From positions 47,725-111,724 of the forward strand of contig JACKKC010000007.1 of NCBI GenBank assembly GCA_020637615.1: a stretch of 64,000 nucleotides of DNA, in the 5' to 3' direction. Source of the DNA: Rhodovulum sp. (lineage in GTDB: Bacteria > Pseudomonadota > Alphaproteobacteria > Rhodobacterales > Rhodobacteraceae). The notes beneath the pieces were generated by a model. It made no database searches, was not told where the DNA came from, and worked only from the letters and a program-made list of their open reading frames with translations. The translations under genes and the position numbers were made by a program. Within the stretch, counting starts at the first letter, position 1. Each line of letters starts with the position of its first letter. Shown in pieces: positions 8,163 to 16,832 of the stretch.

Positions 8163-9416
8163 TCAGACCGGCTCGGGACCCGCCGGCGCCTCGCGCGGCG
8201 CGAGGGCGTGCTGGTCGAGCAGATAGCGGTCGAAGAGCGGCAGGCTCGCGCCCCCGAGCGCCCGGGCGCTGGGGCCGATTGTCCCGGCCCGCAGTGCCGG
8301 CGGCTCGATCCCGGAAAGGTCGAGGCGCGACAGATCCGCCGCGACGCGCGCCACGAGCCGTTCCCGCACCGATTCGGGCATCGCCCCGTCGATCACCGCG
8401 GCTTCGAAATCGATGATCGCCGCGGCGGCGGCGACGGCATGGGCGATGCCCCGCGCCGCACCCGCGATCCAGGCTTCCAGCTGCGGCTCGAACGGCGACC
8501 AGTCCGCCCCGGCGTCATAGAGCGCATCCACCGGCAGCCCCGCCTCGACGACCCGCCGCTCGAGCAGCACCAGCGAGGCCCGGTCGATGAGCTGCACCGT
8601 GCCGCCCCGGCCGTCGGGAACCGGCATCGAGCCCAGGGCGGCGGCATTGCCGGTCCGCCCGGTGAAGAGGCTCCCGTTCAGCACCAGCCCGCCGCCGACG
8701 AAGGCGCCGACGAAGAAATGGATGTAGTCCAGCAGGCCGGAATGCGCGCCGAAGGCGAGCTCGGCGCCACAGGCGGCCGTCGCGTCGTTCTGCAGATAGA
8801 CCGGATAGGGCAGCAGCGCGGCGAGCTCGCCCCGGATGTCGGCGTGGCGCCAGGCGCCCATGGCCTCCGCCGGGGCGCCGATCTCCTCCGCCCAGTTCCA
8901 CAATTCGAACGGCACGGCGATTCCGAGACCCGCGATCCGCTCCGAATCGATCCCCGGCGTCGCCGCGCAGCGCCCGACCTCCACGCGGATCGCCGCGACG
9001 ATCTCGCCGGGCTTGGGGAAGGCATGGGGGCGCATCATGCGATGGCGGATCGCCCCGACGAAATCCACCAAGACCACCTCGAGGCTGCGCCGCCCGACCT
9101 TCGCGCCGATGAAATAGGCGCCGTCGGGATCGAGCGACAGCGGCACCAGCGGCTGGCCGACGCGGCCCCGCCGCGGCGCCTCGCGGCGCAGCAGCCGATC
9201 CGCCTCGAGCTGGCGCATGATGACCGAGACGGTCTGCGTCGAGAGGCCGGTCGACCGCGCGATCTCGGTCTTCGACAGGGCCCCGTTGCGACGCACCAGG
9301 GACAGGACGAGCCGCTCGTTATGCGCCCGCATCCCGGCCTGATTCGTGCCCCGCTGAACGGCCACGCCCGGTCTCCACTCGTTATGCCTGACATCCTGCT
9401 TATCAGAAAAAATCAT
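8163..9416 (-). CDS. ROK family transcriptional repressor, divergent from the frc operon
   Basis: A 417-residue protein: an N-terminal winged helix-turn-helix (SKTEIARSTGLSTQTVS, about residues 48-64) and a C-terminal ROK sugar-kinase-like domain. The phosphate-loop Asp/Gly stretch is degraded, as in regulators. The usual ROK zinc motif CxCGxxGC is absent. In its place is LGSMPVPDGRGGTVQ, so this belongs to the Cys-less subfamily. The ATG at 9416 gives a leader of about 30 residues before the HTH; an internal ATG nearer to MRAHNERL is an alternative. It is transcribed away from frcB with a shared control region and likely represses the frc operon and itself, with the sugar or its phosphate as inducer. 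Confidence 0.88.
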   Translation of the reverse strand: MIFSDKQDVRHNEWRPGVAVQRGTNQAGMRAHNERLVLSLVRRNGALSKTEIARSTGLSTQTVSVIMRQLEADRLLRREAPRRGRVGQPLVPLSLDPDGAYFIGAKVGRRSLEVVLVDFVGAIRHRMMRPHAFPKPGEIVAAIRVEVGRCAATPGIDSERIAGLGIAVPFELWNWAEEIGAPAEAMGAWRHADIRGELAALLPYPVYLQNDATAACGAELAFGAHSGLLDYIHFFVGAFVGGGLVLNGSLFTGRTGNAAALGSMPVPDGRGGTVQLIDRASLVLLERRVVEAGLPVDALYDAGADWSPFEPQLEAWIAGAARGIAHAVAAAAAIIDFEAAVIDGAMPESVRERLVARVAADLSRLDLSGIEPPALRAGTIGPSARALGGASLPLFDRYLLDQHALAPREAPAGPEPV

Positions 9417-9437
9417 TCGGAGTGATTTATTTTTTGA
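9403..9437. promoter_or_regulatory. Operator-like inverted repeat between the ROK gene and frcB
   Basis: TCAGAAAAAATCA (9403-9415) and TGATTTATTTTTTGA (9423-9437) form an imperfect inverted repeat centred near 9419. The A/T-run half sites recall NagC/Mlc-type ROK operators (TTATTT). It covers the ROK start codon and touches the -35 box of the frcB promoter, which would suit repression of both genes. Confidence 0.6.
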
Positions 9438-9462
9438 CAGAAGATCCGGAATCTGGTTTTCT
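9434..9462 (+). promoter_or_regulatory. Predicted frcB promoter
   Basis: A perfect -35 box TTGACA at 9434-9439 is followed by a 17-base spacer and a weak -10 (TTTTCT, 9457-9462). The leader to the frcB ATG is about 47 nt and contains the site GGGAGGA at 9502-9508. The -35 overlaps the predicted ROK operator. Confidence 0.5.
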
Positions 9463-9515
9463 GAGCATACCGGACGGGGAATGCGCCGGTGGGGAATCTT
9501 TGGGAGGATGAATTC

Positions 9516-10541
9516 ATGACAACGCGCGCGATGCGCCGTGCCCTCTGGGCTGCCGCGGCTCTTGGTACCTTGTCGGCTCCGGCAATGGCCCAGGACATCT
9601 CGGCCTGCCTGATCACCAAGACCGACTCGAACCCGTTCTTCGTGAAGATGCGCGAAGGCGCGGAGGCCAAGGCGGCCGAGCTCGGCATCGAGCTCAAGAG
9701 CTACGCCGGCCGTATCGACGGCGACAACGAGAGCCAGGTGGCGGCCATCGAGACCTGCATCGCCGACGGTGCGAGCGGCATCCTGATCACGCCGTCGAAC
9801 ACCTCGGCGATCGTGCCCTCGGTGCAGCAGGCGCGCGACGCCGGCATCCTGGTGATCGCCCTCGACACGCCGCTCGATCCGCCCGACGCGGCCGACGCCA
9901 CCTTCGCCACCGACAACTTCAAGGCGGGCGAACTGATCGGCCAGTGGGCGGCCGCCAAGCTCGGCGACGCGGCGGCGGATGCCAAGATCGCCTTCCTCGA
10001 CCTCGACGTCAGCCAGCCGACCGTGGACGTGCTGCGCGACCAGGGCTTCATGACCGGCTTCGGCATCGACACCAAGGACCCGAACGTCATCGGCGACGAA
10101 GACGATCCCCGCATCGTCGGGCACGATGTCACGGCCGGCGCGAGCGACGGCGGCACCAAGGCGATGGAGAACCTGCTGATCCAGGATCCCGACATCAACG
10201 TGGTCTACGCCATCAACGAACCGGCCGCCGCCGGCGGCTACGAGGCGCTCAAGGCGATGGGCCGCGAGGGCGACGTGCTGGTGGTCGCGGTCGACGGCGG
10301 CTGCCCGGGCGTTCAGAACATCGCCGACGGCGTGATCGGCGCCACTTCCCAGCAATATCCGCTCGACATGGCGGCGCTCGGCATCGAGGCGATCAAGGCC
10401 TTCGCCGACAGCGGCACGAAGCCCGAGCCGACCGAGGGCAAGAACTTCCTCGACACCGGCGTCCGGCTGATCACCGCCGAGCCGGTCGAGGGCGTCGATT
10501 CGATCTCGGTCGAGGAAGGCCTGGAACTCTGCTGGGGCTGA
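9516..10541 (+). CDS. frcB: Sugar ABC transporter periplasmic binding protein, FrcB-like
   Basis: A 341-residue protein with a cleavable signal peptide (Ala-rich, ending near APAMAQ, residue 24) and a two-lobed periplasmic-binding fold of the ribose/fructose type. [21 protein letters not shown] is the typical first strand and helix; the sugar-binding Asp/Arg/Asn residues lie in [18 protein letters not shown] and [11 protein letters not shown]. It matches the fructose-binding FrcB described in Sinorhizobium as I remember it. The ATG at 9516 is placed by a strong site 8 bases upstream. It is first in frcB-frcC-frcA-kinase, under a predicted ROK-controlled promoter. Fructose, ribose or mannose are possible ligands. 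Confidence 0.87.
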   Translation: MTTRAMRRALWAAAALGTLSAPAMAQDISACLITKTDSNPFFVKMREGAEAKAAELGIELKSYAGRIDGDNESQVAAIETCIADGASGILITPSNTSAIVPSVQQARDAGILVIALDTPLDPPDAADATFATDNFKAGELIGQWAAAKLGDAAADAKIAFLDLDVSQPTVDVLRDQGFMTGFGIDTKDPNVIGDEDDPRIVGHDVTAGASDGGTKAMENLLIQDPDINVVYAINEPAAAGGYEALKAMGREGDVLVVAVDGGCPGVQNIADGVIGATSQQYPLDMAALGIEAIKAFADSGTKPEPTEGKNFLDTGVRLITAEPVEGVDSISVEEGLELCWG

Positions 10542-10628
10542 CCTGACCGACATCCGGCAGGCATGAATGGCATCGGGGGCGGCGGGCGCGCCGTCCCCTC
10601 CCACAACAAGCCCTTAGGAGGAAAGCCA

Positions 10629-11696
10629 ATGGCCTCGGGAGGCACCGACTCCTACGAATCGGCGGTCAACAAGAACGAGACCGTCGCGCAGTTCGAAGAC
10701 ACCCGGAAATCGCTCGGACACAGGATACAGCACTGGCTGCACCAGACGCCGTCTGCCGTCCCCATGATCGTGCTGCTGGCGTCGGTGATATTGTTCGGAC
10801 TGGCGGCCGACAATTTCTTCCGGGCCGGGGTGCTGACCCTGATCCTTCAGCAGATCGCCGTGGTCGGCATCCTCGGATGCGCGCAGTCCATCGTGATCCT
10901 CACCGCGGGCATCGACCTCTCGGTCGGCGCGATGGCGGTCTTCACCTCGGTGATCATGGGACAGTTCACCTTCCGCTACGGGATCCCCGCGCCGATCTCC
11001 ATCCTCGTCGGCCTCGGGGCGGGCACGCTGATGGGCATGGCCAACGGCGCGCTGGTCGCCTACGTGAAGCTGCCGCCCTTCATCGTGACGCTCGGCACCT
11101 GGCAGATCATCCTCGCCGCGAACTTCCTCTATTCGCAGAACGAGACGATCCGCAGTCAGGACATCGCCGCCGAGGCGCCGATGCTGCAGCTCTTCGGCGC
11201 CACCTTCCGCGTCGGCGGGACGACGGTGACGCTGGGGGTGATCCTGCTCGTGCTGGTGGTCCTCACGATGGCCTATGTGCTGCGACACACGGCATGGGGG
11301 CGACATGTCTATGCCGTGGGCGACGACGCCGAGGCCGCCGCGCTCTCGGGCGTCCAGGTCAAGAAGATGCTCGTGCATGTCTATGCGCTCGCCGGCTTCT
11401 TCTGCGCGCTTGCCGGCTGGGTGATGATCGGACGCTACGGCTCGGTGTCGCCGGCCGCCGCGACCGGCCAGATCGGCAACATCCAGTCGATCACCGCCGT
11501 GGTGATCGGGGGCATCTCGCTCTTCGGTGGGCGGGGCTCGATCCTCGGCATGTTCTTCGGTGCGCTGATCGTGGGCGTGTTCGAACTGGGCCTGCGCCTG
11601 CTCGGCACCGACCCGCAATGGACCTACCTGCTCATCGGCGTGCTCATCATCGGCGCCGTGGCTGTCGACCAGTGGATCAGAAAGGTGTCAGCATGA
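10629..11696 (+). CDS. frcC: Sugar ABC transporter permease, FrcC-like
   Basis: A 355-residue inner-membrane permease of the RbsC/FrcC family with about nine or ten helices after a hydrophilic N-terminus of roughly 45 residues. ILTAGIDLSVGAMAV is the family signature after the second helix. The EAA-like cytoplasmic loop is AVGDDAEAAALSGVQVKKM. AVVIGGISLFGGRGS and a C-terminal helix complete the fold. The ATG at 10629 follows GGAGGAAA by a few bases. The gene overlaps frcA by 4 bp. It forms the homodimeric pore for the FrcB substrate. Confidence 0.9.
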   Translation: MASGGTDSYESAVNKNETVAQFEDTRKSLGHRIQHWLHQTPSAVPMIVLLASVILFGLAADNFFRAGVLTLILQQIAVVGILGCAQSIVILTAGIDLSVGAMAVFTSVIMGQFTFRYGIPAPISILVGLGAGTLMGMANGALVAYVKLPPFIVTLGTWQIILAANFLYSQNETIRSQDIAAEAPMLQLFGATFRVGGTTVTLGVILLVLVVLTMAYVLRHTAWGRHVYAVGDDAEAAALSGVQVKKMLVHVYALAGFFCALAGWVMIGRYGSVSPAAATGQIGNIQSITAVVIGGISLFGGRGSILGMFFGALIVGVFELGLRLLGTDPQWTYLLIGVLIIGAVAVDQWIRKVSA

Positions 11697-12472
11697 CCGA
11701 GCCAATCCTCAAGGGACGCAACCTCGTCAAGCGCTACGGCAAGGTGACCGCGCTCGACCATTGCGACTTCGACCTGATGCCGGGCGAGATCCTGGCGGTG
11801 ATCGGGGACAACGGCGCCGGCAAGAGCTCGCTGATCAAGGCGGTCTCCGGCGCGGTGATCCCCGACGAGGGCGAGATCTGGCTGGAAGGCAAGAAGATCC
11901 AGTTCAGCTCGCCGCTCGAGGCCCGCGGCGCCGGCATCGAGACCGTCTACCAGACCCTCGCCATGTCGCCGGCGCTCTCGATCGCCGACAACATGTTCAT
12001 GGGGCGCGAGATCCGTCGCCCCGGGTTCATGGGCGAGTGGCTCCGCATGCTCGACCGTCCGGCGATGGAGAAATTCGCCCGCGACAAGCTCAACGAGCTG
12101 GGGTTGATGACGATCCAGAACATCAACCAGGCGGTGGAGACGCTCTCGGGCGGGCAGCGCCAGGGCGTGGCGGTGGCCCGTGCGGCCGCCTTCGGCTCGA
12201 AGGTGGTGATCCTCGACGAGCCGACGGCGGCGCTGGGCGTCAAGGAAAGCCGCAAGGTGCTGGAGCTGATCCAGGACGTGCGCTCGCGCGGCATGCCGAT
12301 CATCCTGATCAGCCACAACATGCCGCATGTCTTCGAGGTCGCCGACCGCATCCACGTGCATCGGCTCGGCAAGCGGCTCTGCGTCATCGATCCCAAGGAC
12401 TACACGATGTCCGACGCCGTCGCCTTCATGACCGGCGCGAAGGCCCCGCCCGAGGAGGCCGTCGCCGCGTGA
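11693..12472 (+). CDS. frcA: Sugar ABC transporter ATPase, FrcA-like (single domain)
   Basis: A 259-residue ATPase with Walker A GDNGAGKSS, signature LSGGQRQGVAVARA, Walker B VVILDEPTAAL and an H-loop His in LISHNMPHV. Unlike RbsA or AraG, which carry two ABC cassettes in about 500 residues, this has one, which is the Frc-type arrangement. It starts within the stop of frcC (ATGA, 11693-11696), and its own stop overlaps the GTG of the kinase gene. It energises uptake through FrcC. Confidence 0.9.
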   Translation: MTEPILKGRNLVKRYGKVTALDHCDFDLMPGEILAVIGDNGAGKSSLIKAVSGAVIPDEGEIWLEGKKIQFSSPLEARGAGIETVYQTLAMSPALSIADNMFMGREIRRPGFMGEWLRMLDRPAMEKFARDKLNELGLMTIQNINQAVETLSGGQRQGVAVARAAAFGSKVVILDEPTAALGVKESRKVLELIQDVRSRGMPIILISHNMPHVFEVADRIHVHRLGKRLCVIDPKDYTMSDAVAFMTGAKAPPEEAVAA

Positions 12473-13101
12473 GCCCGGGGCTGGCGGAGCTCGCCGAAGA
12501 GCTCGGGTCCAGCATCCACGGCGATCGCCGCCTCGTGGTGGCGATCGCCGGCGCGCCGGGATCGGGCAAGTCCACCCTCGCCGCGGAGCTCGTCGCGGAA
12601 CTCGGGAGGGCAGGGCGACCCGGCGCGGTCCTCGTGCCCATGGACGGGTTCCATTTCGACGATGCGGTGCTCGAGGCGCGCGGTCTCAAGGCGCGCAAGG
12701 GGGCGCCGGAAACCTTCGACGTCGCCGGATTCGCCGTGCTGCTGCAACGCATCCGCTCGGGCGAGGACGCGATCGCCATTCCGGTCTTCGACCGGAGCCT
12801 CGAGATCTCGCGGGCCGGGGCGCGAATCGTGCAGGCGGATCAGCCGATCGTCGTGGTGGAGGGCAATTACCTCCTGCTCGACCGTTCGCCCTGGGACGCG
12901 CTCGCTCCGTATTTCGATCGGACGATCTTCATCGACGTGCCCGAGACCGACCTGCGCGAGCGGCTGATCCGGCGCTGGCTCGACCTCGGATTCGATCCCG
13001 AAGCCGCGCGCGCCCGGGCTGAGGGAAACGACCTCGTCAACGCCCGCCTGGTCATGAGCGCGAGCCGGGCGGCCGATCGCGTCTGGCGGCCGGCGGGCTG
13101 A
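12469..13101 (+). CDS. FrcK-like nucleoside/pantothenate-kinase family protein
   Basis: A 210-residue P-loop kinase: GAPGSGKSTLAAEL near residues 28-41 is the Walker A, MDGFHFDDAVL holds the catalytic Asp region seen in pantothenate and uridine kinases, and VVVEGNYLLLD is the third family motif. The C-terminus has a lid with RLIRRWLDLGFDP. It starts with GTG inside the frcA stop, so it is the last gene of the sugar operon. The homologue in Sinorhizobium is FrcK, a putative kinase not shown to phosphorylate the sugar. A sugar or nucleoside is the plausible substrate; I cannot decide. Confidence 0.8.
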   Translation: MSPGLAELAEELGSSIHGDRRLVVAIAGAPGSGKSTLAAELVAELGRAGRPGAVLVPMDGFHFDDAVLEARGLKARKGAPETFDVAGFAVLLQRIRSGEDAIAIPVFDRSLEISRAGARIVQADQPIVVVEGNYLLLDRSPWDALAPYFDRTIFIDVPETDLRERLIRRWLDLGFDPEAARARAEGNDLVNARLVMSASRAADRVWRPAG

Positions 13102-14150
13102 CCCGCGCCGGCGATTCGTTCGGACCTGTTCCGGTCCCCGCCCTTTTGGCCAGACCGCCATAAAACCGGCAGCCGCCATTCCAGGGATCGGTGCCGGCGG
13201 AACGAACGCCCGCCATTCCTGCCGCTTCTTCAGTGGCTTGTGGTCCTGAGATAAAGAAAATTCGTCACGGGCGGGCGGGCAGATCGGCAACACTCGGCAA
13301 CCGCGATTCGGAATATCGGTTGATTCTCCCCGAACGGCTCTGGAATACTGTCGGGGCTGGAACGCCGACGTTCCGAATTCCGCGGTTCGTGCGACGATTT
13401 CATTGAGTGATGCGCGTCCGGCACCGGCGGCCCCGAACCGATGAGGTTCGACATGCGTGTTGGCGGGTGCCCGTTGGTCGAACACCCGCCGCTACGGTGG
13501 CCCTGCTGACCTTAGAATGAGGGGTGGGGTAGGTCGCCGGGGCCCCGTGATCTCCATCGTGGCGGATCACGGGGTCATTAACATCCAAGCCCCGATCCCG
13601 CGCAACCTCGCATTTCGCAACCGCCCTGCCGCCATTGGAGTCGACCGTGTCCCGGTGGTGCCGGGACTCGTCGTTTCCGCGGCGTCCATCGCGCGCTTGG
13701 CCCGAGGAAACAGATATTTGCGGGCCGCAGTGGCGGTTCCACCGCAACGCGGCCGCGGGTCCGGCGGCCATAGGCGGGAAATTGCCGACCGCTGCGCGCC
13801 ACGCCCCGGATCCCGCCGCGAACACCGGGCTTTCCGCACATGGGGCATCCCACGCGCCACCCGGGGGGCCGCGTGGGAATCAGATCCCCCAGTTCTCGGG
13901 TGCCGCTCGGGGCCCGGCACTGAAAGTTGCGTCGGTATCGCGCCCGCGCTTTACTCCGAAGAAATCCTCTGTCACCAAAGCGCACAGGATGGCGCTCGGT
14001 GAACGGGGCCATCGCCAGCGCGAAGCGGCAGTCGGGGGGAAATGCGTGAGCGAACGGACGCGTGCAGTTTTGCTGCCGGCCGGCATCCGCCGTCCCGATG
14101 ACTCTTGCCGCCGGAACTGAACTTCGCCCGAAGCATGGGAGCTCGCAGTC
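13102..14150. other. 1-kb gap upstream of the pdh operon
   Basis: I find no convincing gene here; the open frames on both strands are short and without recognisable motifs. An AT-richer stretch at 13220-13420 may contain promoters. Two hairpins stand out: 13462-13469 with 13483-13490 (8 bp), and 13543-13552 with 13565-13574 (10 bp perfect, 12-base loop). Neither has a T-run. The second could be a leader structure or a protein site. The pdh promoter presumably lies in the last few hundred bases. Confidence 0.6.
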
Positions 14151-16805
14151 ATGGATGAACGGACTCAAGACATAGACCCGGTGGAAACACGGGAGTGGCT
14201 TGACGCGCTGGAAGACGTTATCAACAGGGACGGCACCGAGCGTGCGCATTTCCTGCTCGACAAGAGTGTGGCGGCGGCCCGGGCGAACGGGGCGAATCTG
14301 CCCTTCGGCGCGACCACGGATTACGTGAACACCATTCCGGTCGACCAGCAGCCCGCTTTCCCGGGTGACCTCGAGCTCGAATGGCGCATCCGCACCATCA
14401 ACCGCTGGAACGCCATGGCGACCGTCGTGCGCCGCAACAAGGTCTCCAGCGAATACGGCGGCCATATCGCGAGCTTCGCCTCGTCGGCGGTGCTTTACGA
14501 CATCGGCCTCAATCACTTCTGGCGCACCCGCAGCGATGCGCATGGCGGCGATCTGGTGTTCTTCCAGGGCCACGCCATCCCCGGCATCTACGCGCGCTCC
14601 CTGATGGAGGGCCGGATCACCGCCGAGCGCCTCGACAACTTCCGCTCCGAGACCGGCGGCGAGGGGCTTTCGTCCTATCCGCACCCCTGGCTGATGCCGG
14701 ACTACTGGCAGTTCCCGACCGTCTCGATGGGCCTCGGCCCGCTGATGGCGATCTACCAGGCGCGGTTCATGAAATACATGCACAACCGCGGGCTGATCGA
14801 CATGGCCGACCGCAAGGTCTGGGCCTTCCTCGGCGACGGCGAGATGGACGAGCCCGAGAGCATGGGCGCGATCGGACTCGCGGCGCGCGAGAACCTCGAC
14901 AACCTGATCTTCGTGATCAACTGCAACCTGCAGCGTCTCGACGGCCCGGTGCGCGGTAACTCGAAGATCATCCAGGAGCTCGAGGGCGACTTCCGCGGCG
15001 CCGGCTGGAACGTCATCAAGCTGATCTGGGGTTCGGGCTGGGACGCCCTGCTCGAGAAGGACGAGAGCGGCAAGCTGCGCCAGCTGATGATGGAGACCGT
15101 CGACGGCGACTACCAGACCTTCAAGTCCCGCAACGGCGCCTATATCCGCGAGCATTTCTTCGGGAAGTACCCCGAGACCGCGGAACTGGTGAAGGACTGG
15201 AGCGACGCCGACATCTGGGCGCTGCGCCGCGGCGGCCACGATCCGCAGAAGGTCTTCGCCGCCTTCGACCGCGCGGTGAAGACCGAAGGCCAGCCCACGG
15301 TGCTCCTCGTCAAGACGGTCAAGGGCTACGGCATGGGCGATGCCGGCGAGGGCCTGAACATCACGCACCAGCAGAAGAAGCTGGCCGAAAACCAGCTCGT
15401 GGCCTTCCGCGACCGCTTCAAGATCCCGGTCGACGACAAGGAGATCGCCAAGGCGCCCTATGTGACGCTCGGCAACGAGCAGAAGGACTATATCCTCAAG
15501 CAGCGCGAGGCGCTCGGCGGACCCTTCCCGCTGCGCCGGCACGATAACGAGCCGCTCCAGATCCCGTCCCTCTCGGCCTTCGACGCGGTGCTCAAGGACA
15601 CCGGCGACCGGCAGGTCTCGACGACGATGGCCTTCGTCCGGGTGCTGAACACGCTCATCCGCGACAAGAACATCGGCAAGCAAGTCGTTCCGATCGTTCC
15701 GGACGAGAGCCGCACCTTCGGCATGGAGGGCATGTTCCGCCAGGTCGGCATCTACAACCCGAAGGGCCAGCTCTACACGCCCGAGGACGCCGACCAGCTC
15801 AGCTACTACAAGGAGAGCGCCAGCGGACAGGTGCTGCAGGAGGGCATCAACGAGGCCGGCGCCATGGCGGACTGGATCGCCGCGGCGACCGCCTATTCGG
15901 TGCACGGCGTGCCGATGATCCCCTTCTACATCTACTACTCCATGTTCGGCTTCCAGCGGATCGGCGACCTCGCCTGGGCCGCCGGCGACAGCCGGGCGCG
16001 CGGCTTCATGCTCGGCGGCACCGCCGGGCGCACCACGCTGAACGGCGAGGGGCTGCAGCACGAGGACGGGCACAGCCACATCCTGGCCGGCACCATCCCG
16101 AACTGCATCACCTATGACCCGGTCTTCGGCTACGAGGTGGCGGTCATCATCCAGGACGGTCTCCGGCGGATGTATGTCGATCAGGAGGACGTCTATTTCT
16201 ACCTGACGGTCTGCAACGAGAACTACCACCACCCGGCGATGCCGGAGGGGGTCGAGGAAGGGATCCTCAAGGGTCTCTACCGCTTCTCGAAGACCGAGAA
16301 GCCGGGCAAGAAGCACGTCAACCTGATGTCTTCGGGGACGATCTTCCAGCAGGCGCTGCAGGCGGCCGAGATGCTGAAGGCGGATTTCGGCATCACCGCC
16401 GACCTCTGGGTCGCGACCAGCATGAACGAGCTGGCGCGCGACGGGCAGGACGCGGAGCGGCTGAACCGGATGCATCCGACGAGCGAGCCGAAGGTGCCCT
16501 ATGTCACCGAGCAGCTCGCGCAGTCGACCGGCCCGGTGATCGCCGTCACCGACTACATGAAGAACTACGCCGAGCAGATCCGTGCCTTCGTGCCGCAGTC
16601 GTTCCACACGCTCGGAACGGACGGCTTCGGCCGGTCGGACAGCCGGGCCAACCTGCGCCGGCATTTCGAGGTGGATGCGAACCATATCGCCGCGACCGCG
16701 GTCTATGCGCTCTCCAAGGAGGGCAAGGTCACCGCGAAGGATGTCGCGGCGGCTTACGAGAAATACGGGATCAACCCGTCGAAACCCAACCCGCGCACGG
16801 CCTGA
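14151..16805 (+). CDS. aceE: Pyruvate dehydrogenase E1 component, homodimeric type
   Basis: An 884-residue thiamine-diphosphate enzyme, the normal AceE length. It decarboxylates pyruvate and acetylates the lipoyl group of E2. The ThDP/Mg motif is GDGEMDEPES followed by the Asn-bearing NCNLQRLDGPVRGN. SSYPHPWLMPDYWQFPTVSMG and QHEDGHSHILAGTIPN are typical AceE segments. Many alphaproteobacteria have the heterodimeric PdhA/PdhB E1; this strain has the E. coli-type single chain. The ATG at 14151 is preceded by GGGAG. It is the first gene of aceE-aceF-lpd-pntA-pntB, with 27 bp to aceF. Confidence 0.97.
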   Translation: MDERTQDIDPVETREWLDALEDVINRDGTERAHFLLDKSVAAARANGANLPFGATTDYVNTIPVDQQPAFPGDLELEWRIRTINRWNAMATVVRRNKVSSEYGGHIASFASSAVLYDIGLNHFWRTRSDAHGGDLVFFQGHAIPGIYARSLMEGRITAERLDNFRSETGGEGLSSYPHPWLMPDYWQFPTVSMGLGPLMAIYQARFMKYMHNRGLIDMADRKVWAFLGDGEMDEPESMGAIGLAARENLDNLIFVINCNLQRLDGPVRGNSKIIQELEGDFRGAGWNVIKLIWGSGWDALLEKDESGKLRQLMMETVDGDYQTFKSRNGAYIREHFFGKYPETAELVKDWSDADIWALRRGGHDPQKVFAAFDRAVKTEGQPTVLLVKTVKGYGMGDAGEGLNITHQQKKLAENQLVAFRDRFKIPVDDKEIAKAPYVTLGNEQKDYILKQREALGGPFPLRRHDNEPLQIPSLSAFDAVLKDTGDRQVSTTMAFVRVLNTLIRDKNIGKQVVPIVPDESRTFGMEGMFRQVGIYNPKGQLYTPEDADQLSYYKESASGQVLQEGINEAGAMADWIAAATAYSVHGVPMIPFYIYYSMFGFQRIGDLAWAAGDSRARGFMLGGTAGRTTLNGEGLQHEDGHSHILAGTIPNCITYDPVFGYEVAVIIQDGLRRMYVDQEDVYFYLTVCNENYHHPAMPEGVEEGILKGLYRFSKTEKPGKKHVNLMSSGTIFQQALQAAEMLKADFGITADLWVATSMNELARDGQDAERLNRMHPTSEPKVPYVTEQLAQSTGPVIAVTDYMKNYAEQIRAFVPQSFHTLGTDGFGRSDSRANLRRHFEVDANHIAATAVYALSKEGKVTAKDVAAAYEKYGINPSKPNPRTA

Positions 16806-16832
16806 CAAGAACTGGGACGAGGAGAAACGTAC

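Noticed and set aside
9417..10604. N-terminal extension of the ROK gene across frcB
   Set aside because: The frame stays open, but it is antisense to frcB and lacks ROK features; the HTH begins about 48 residues after the ATG at 9416.
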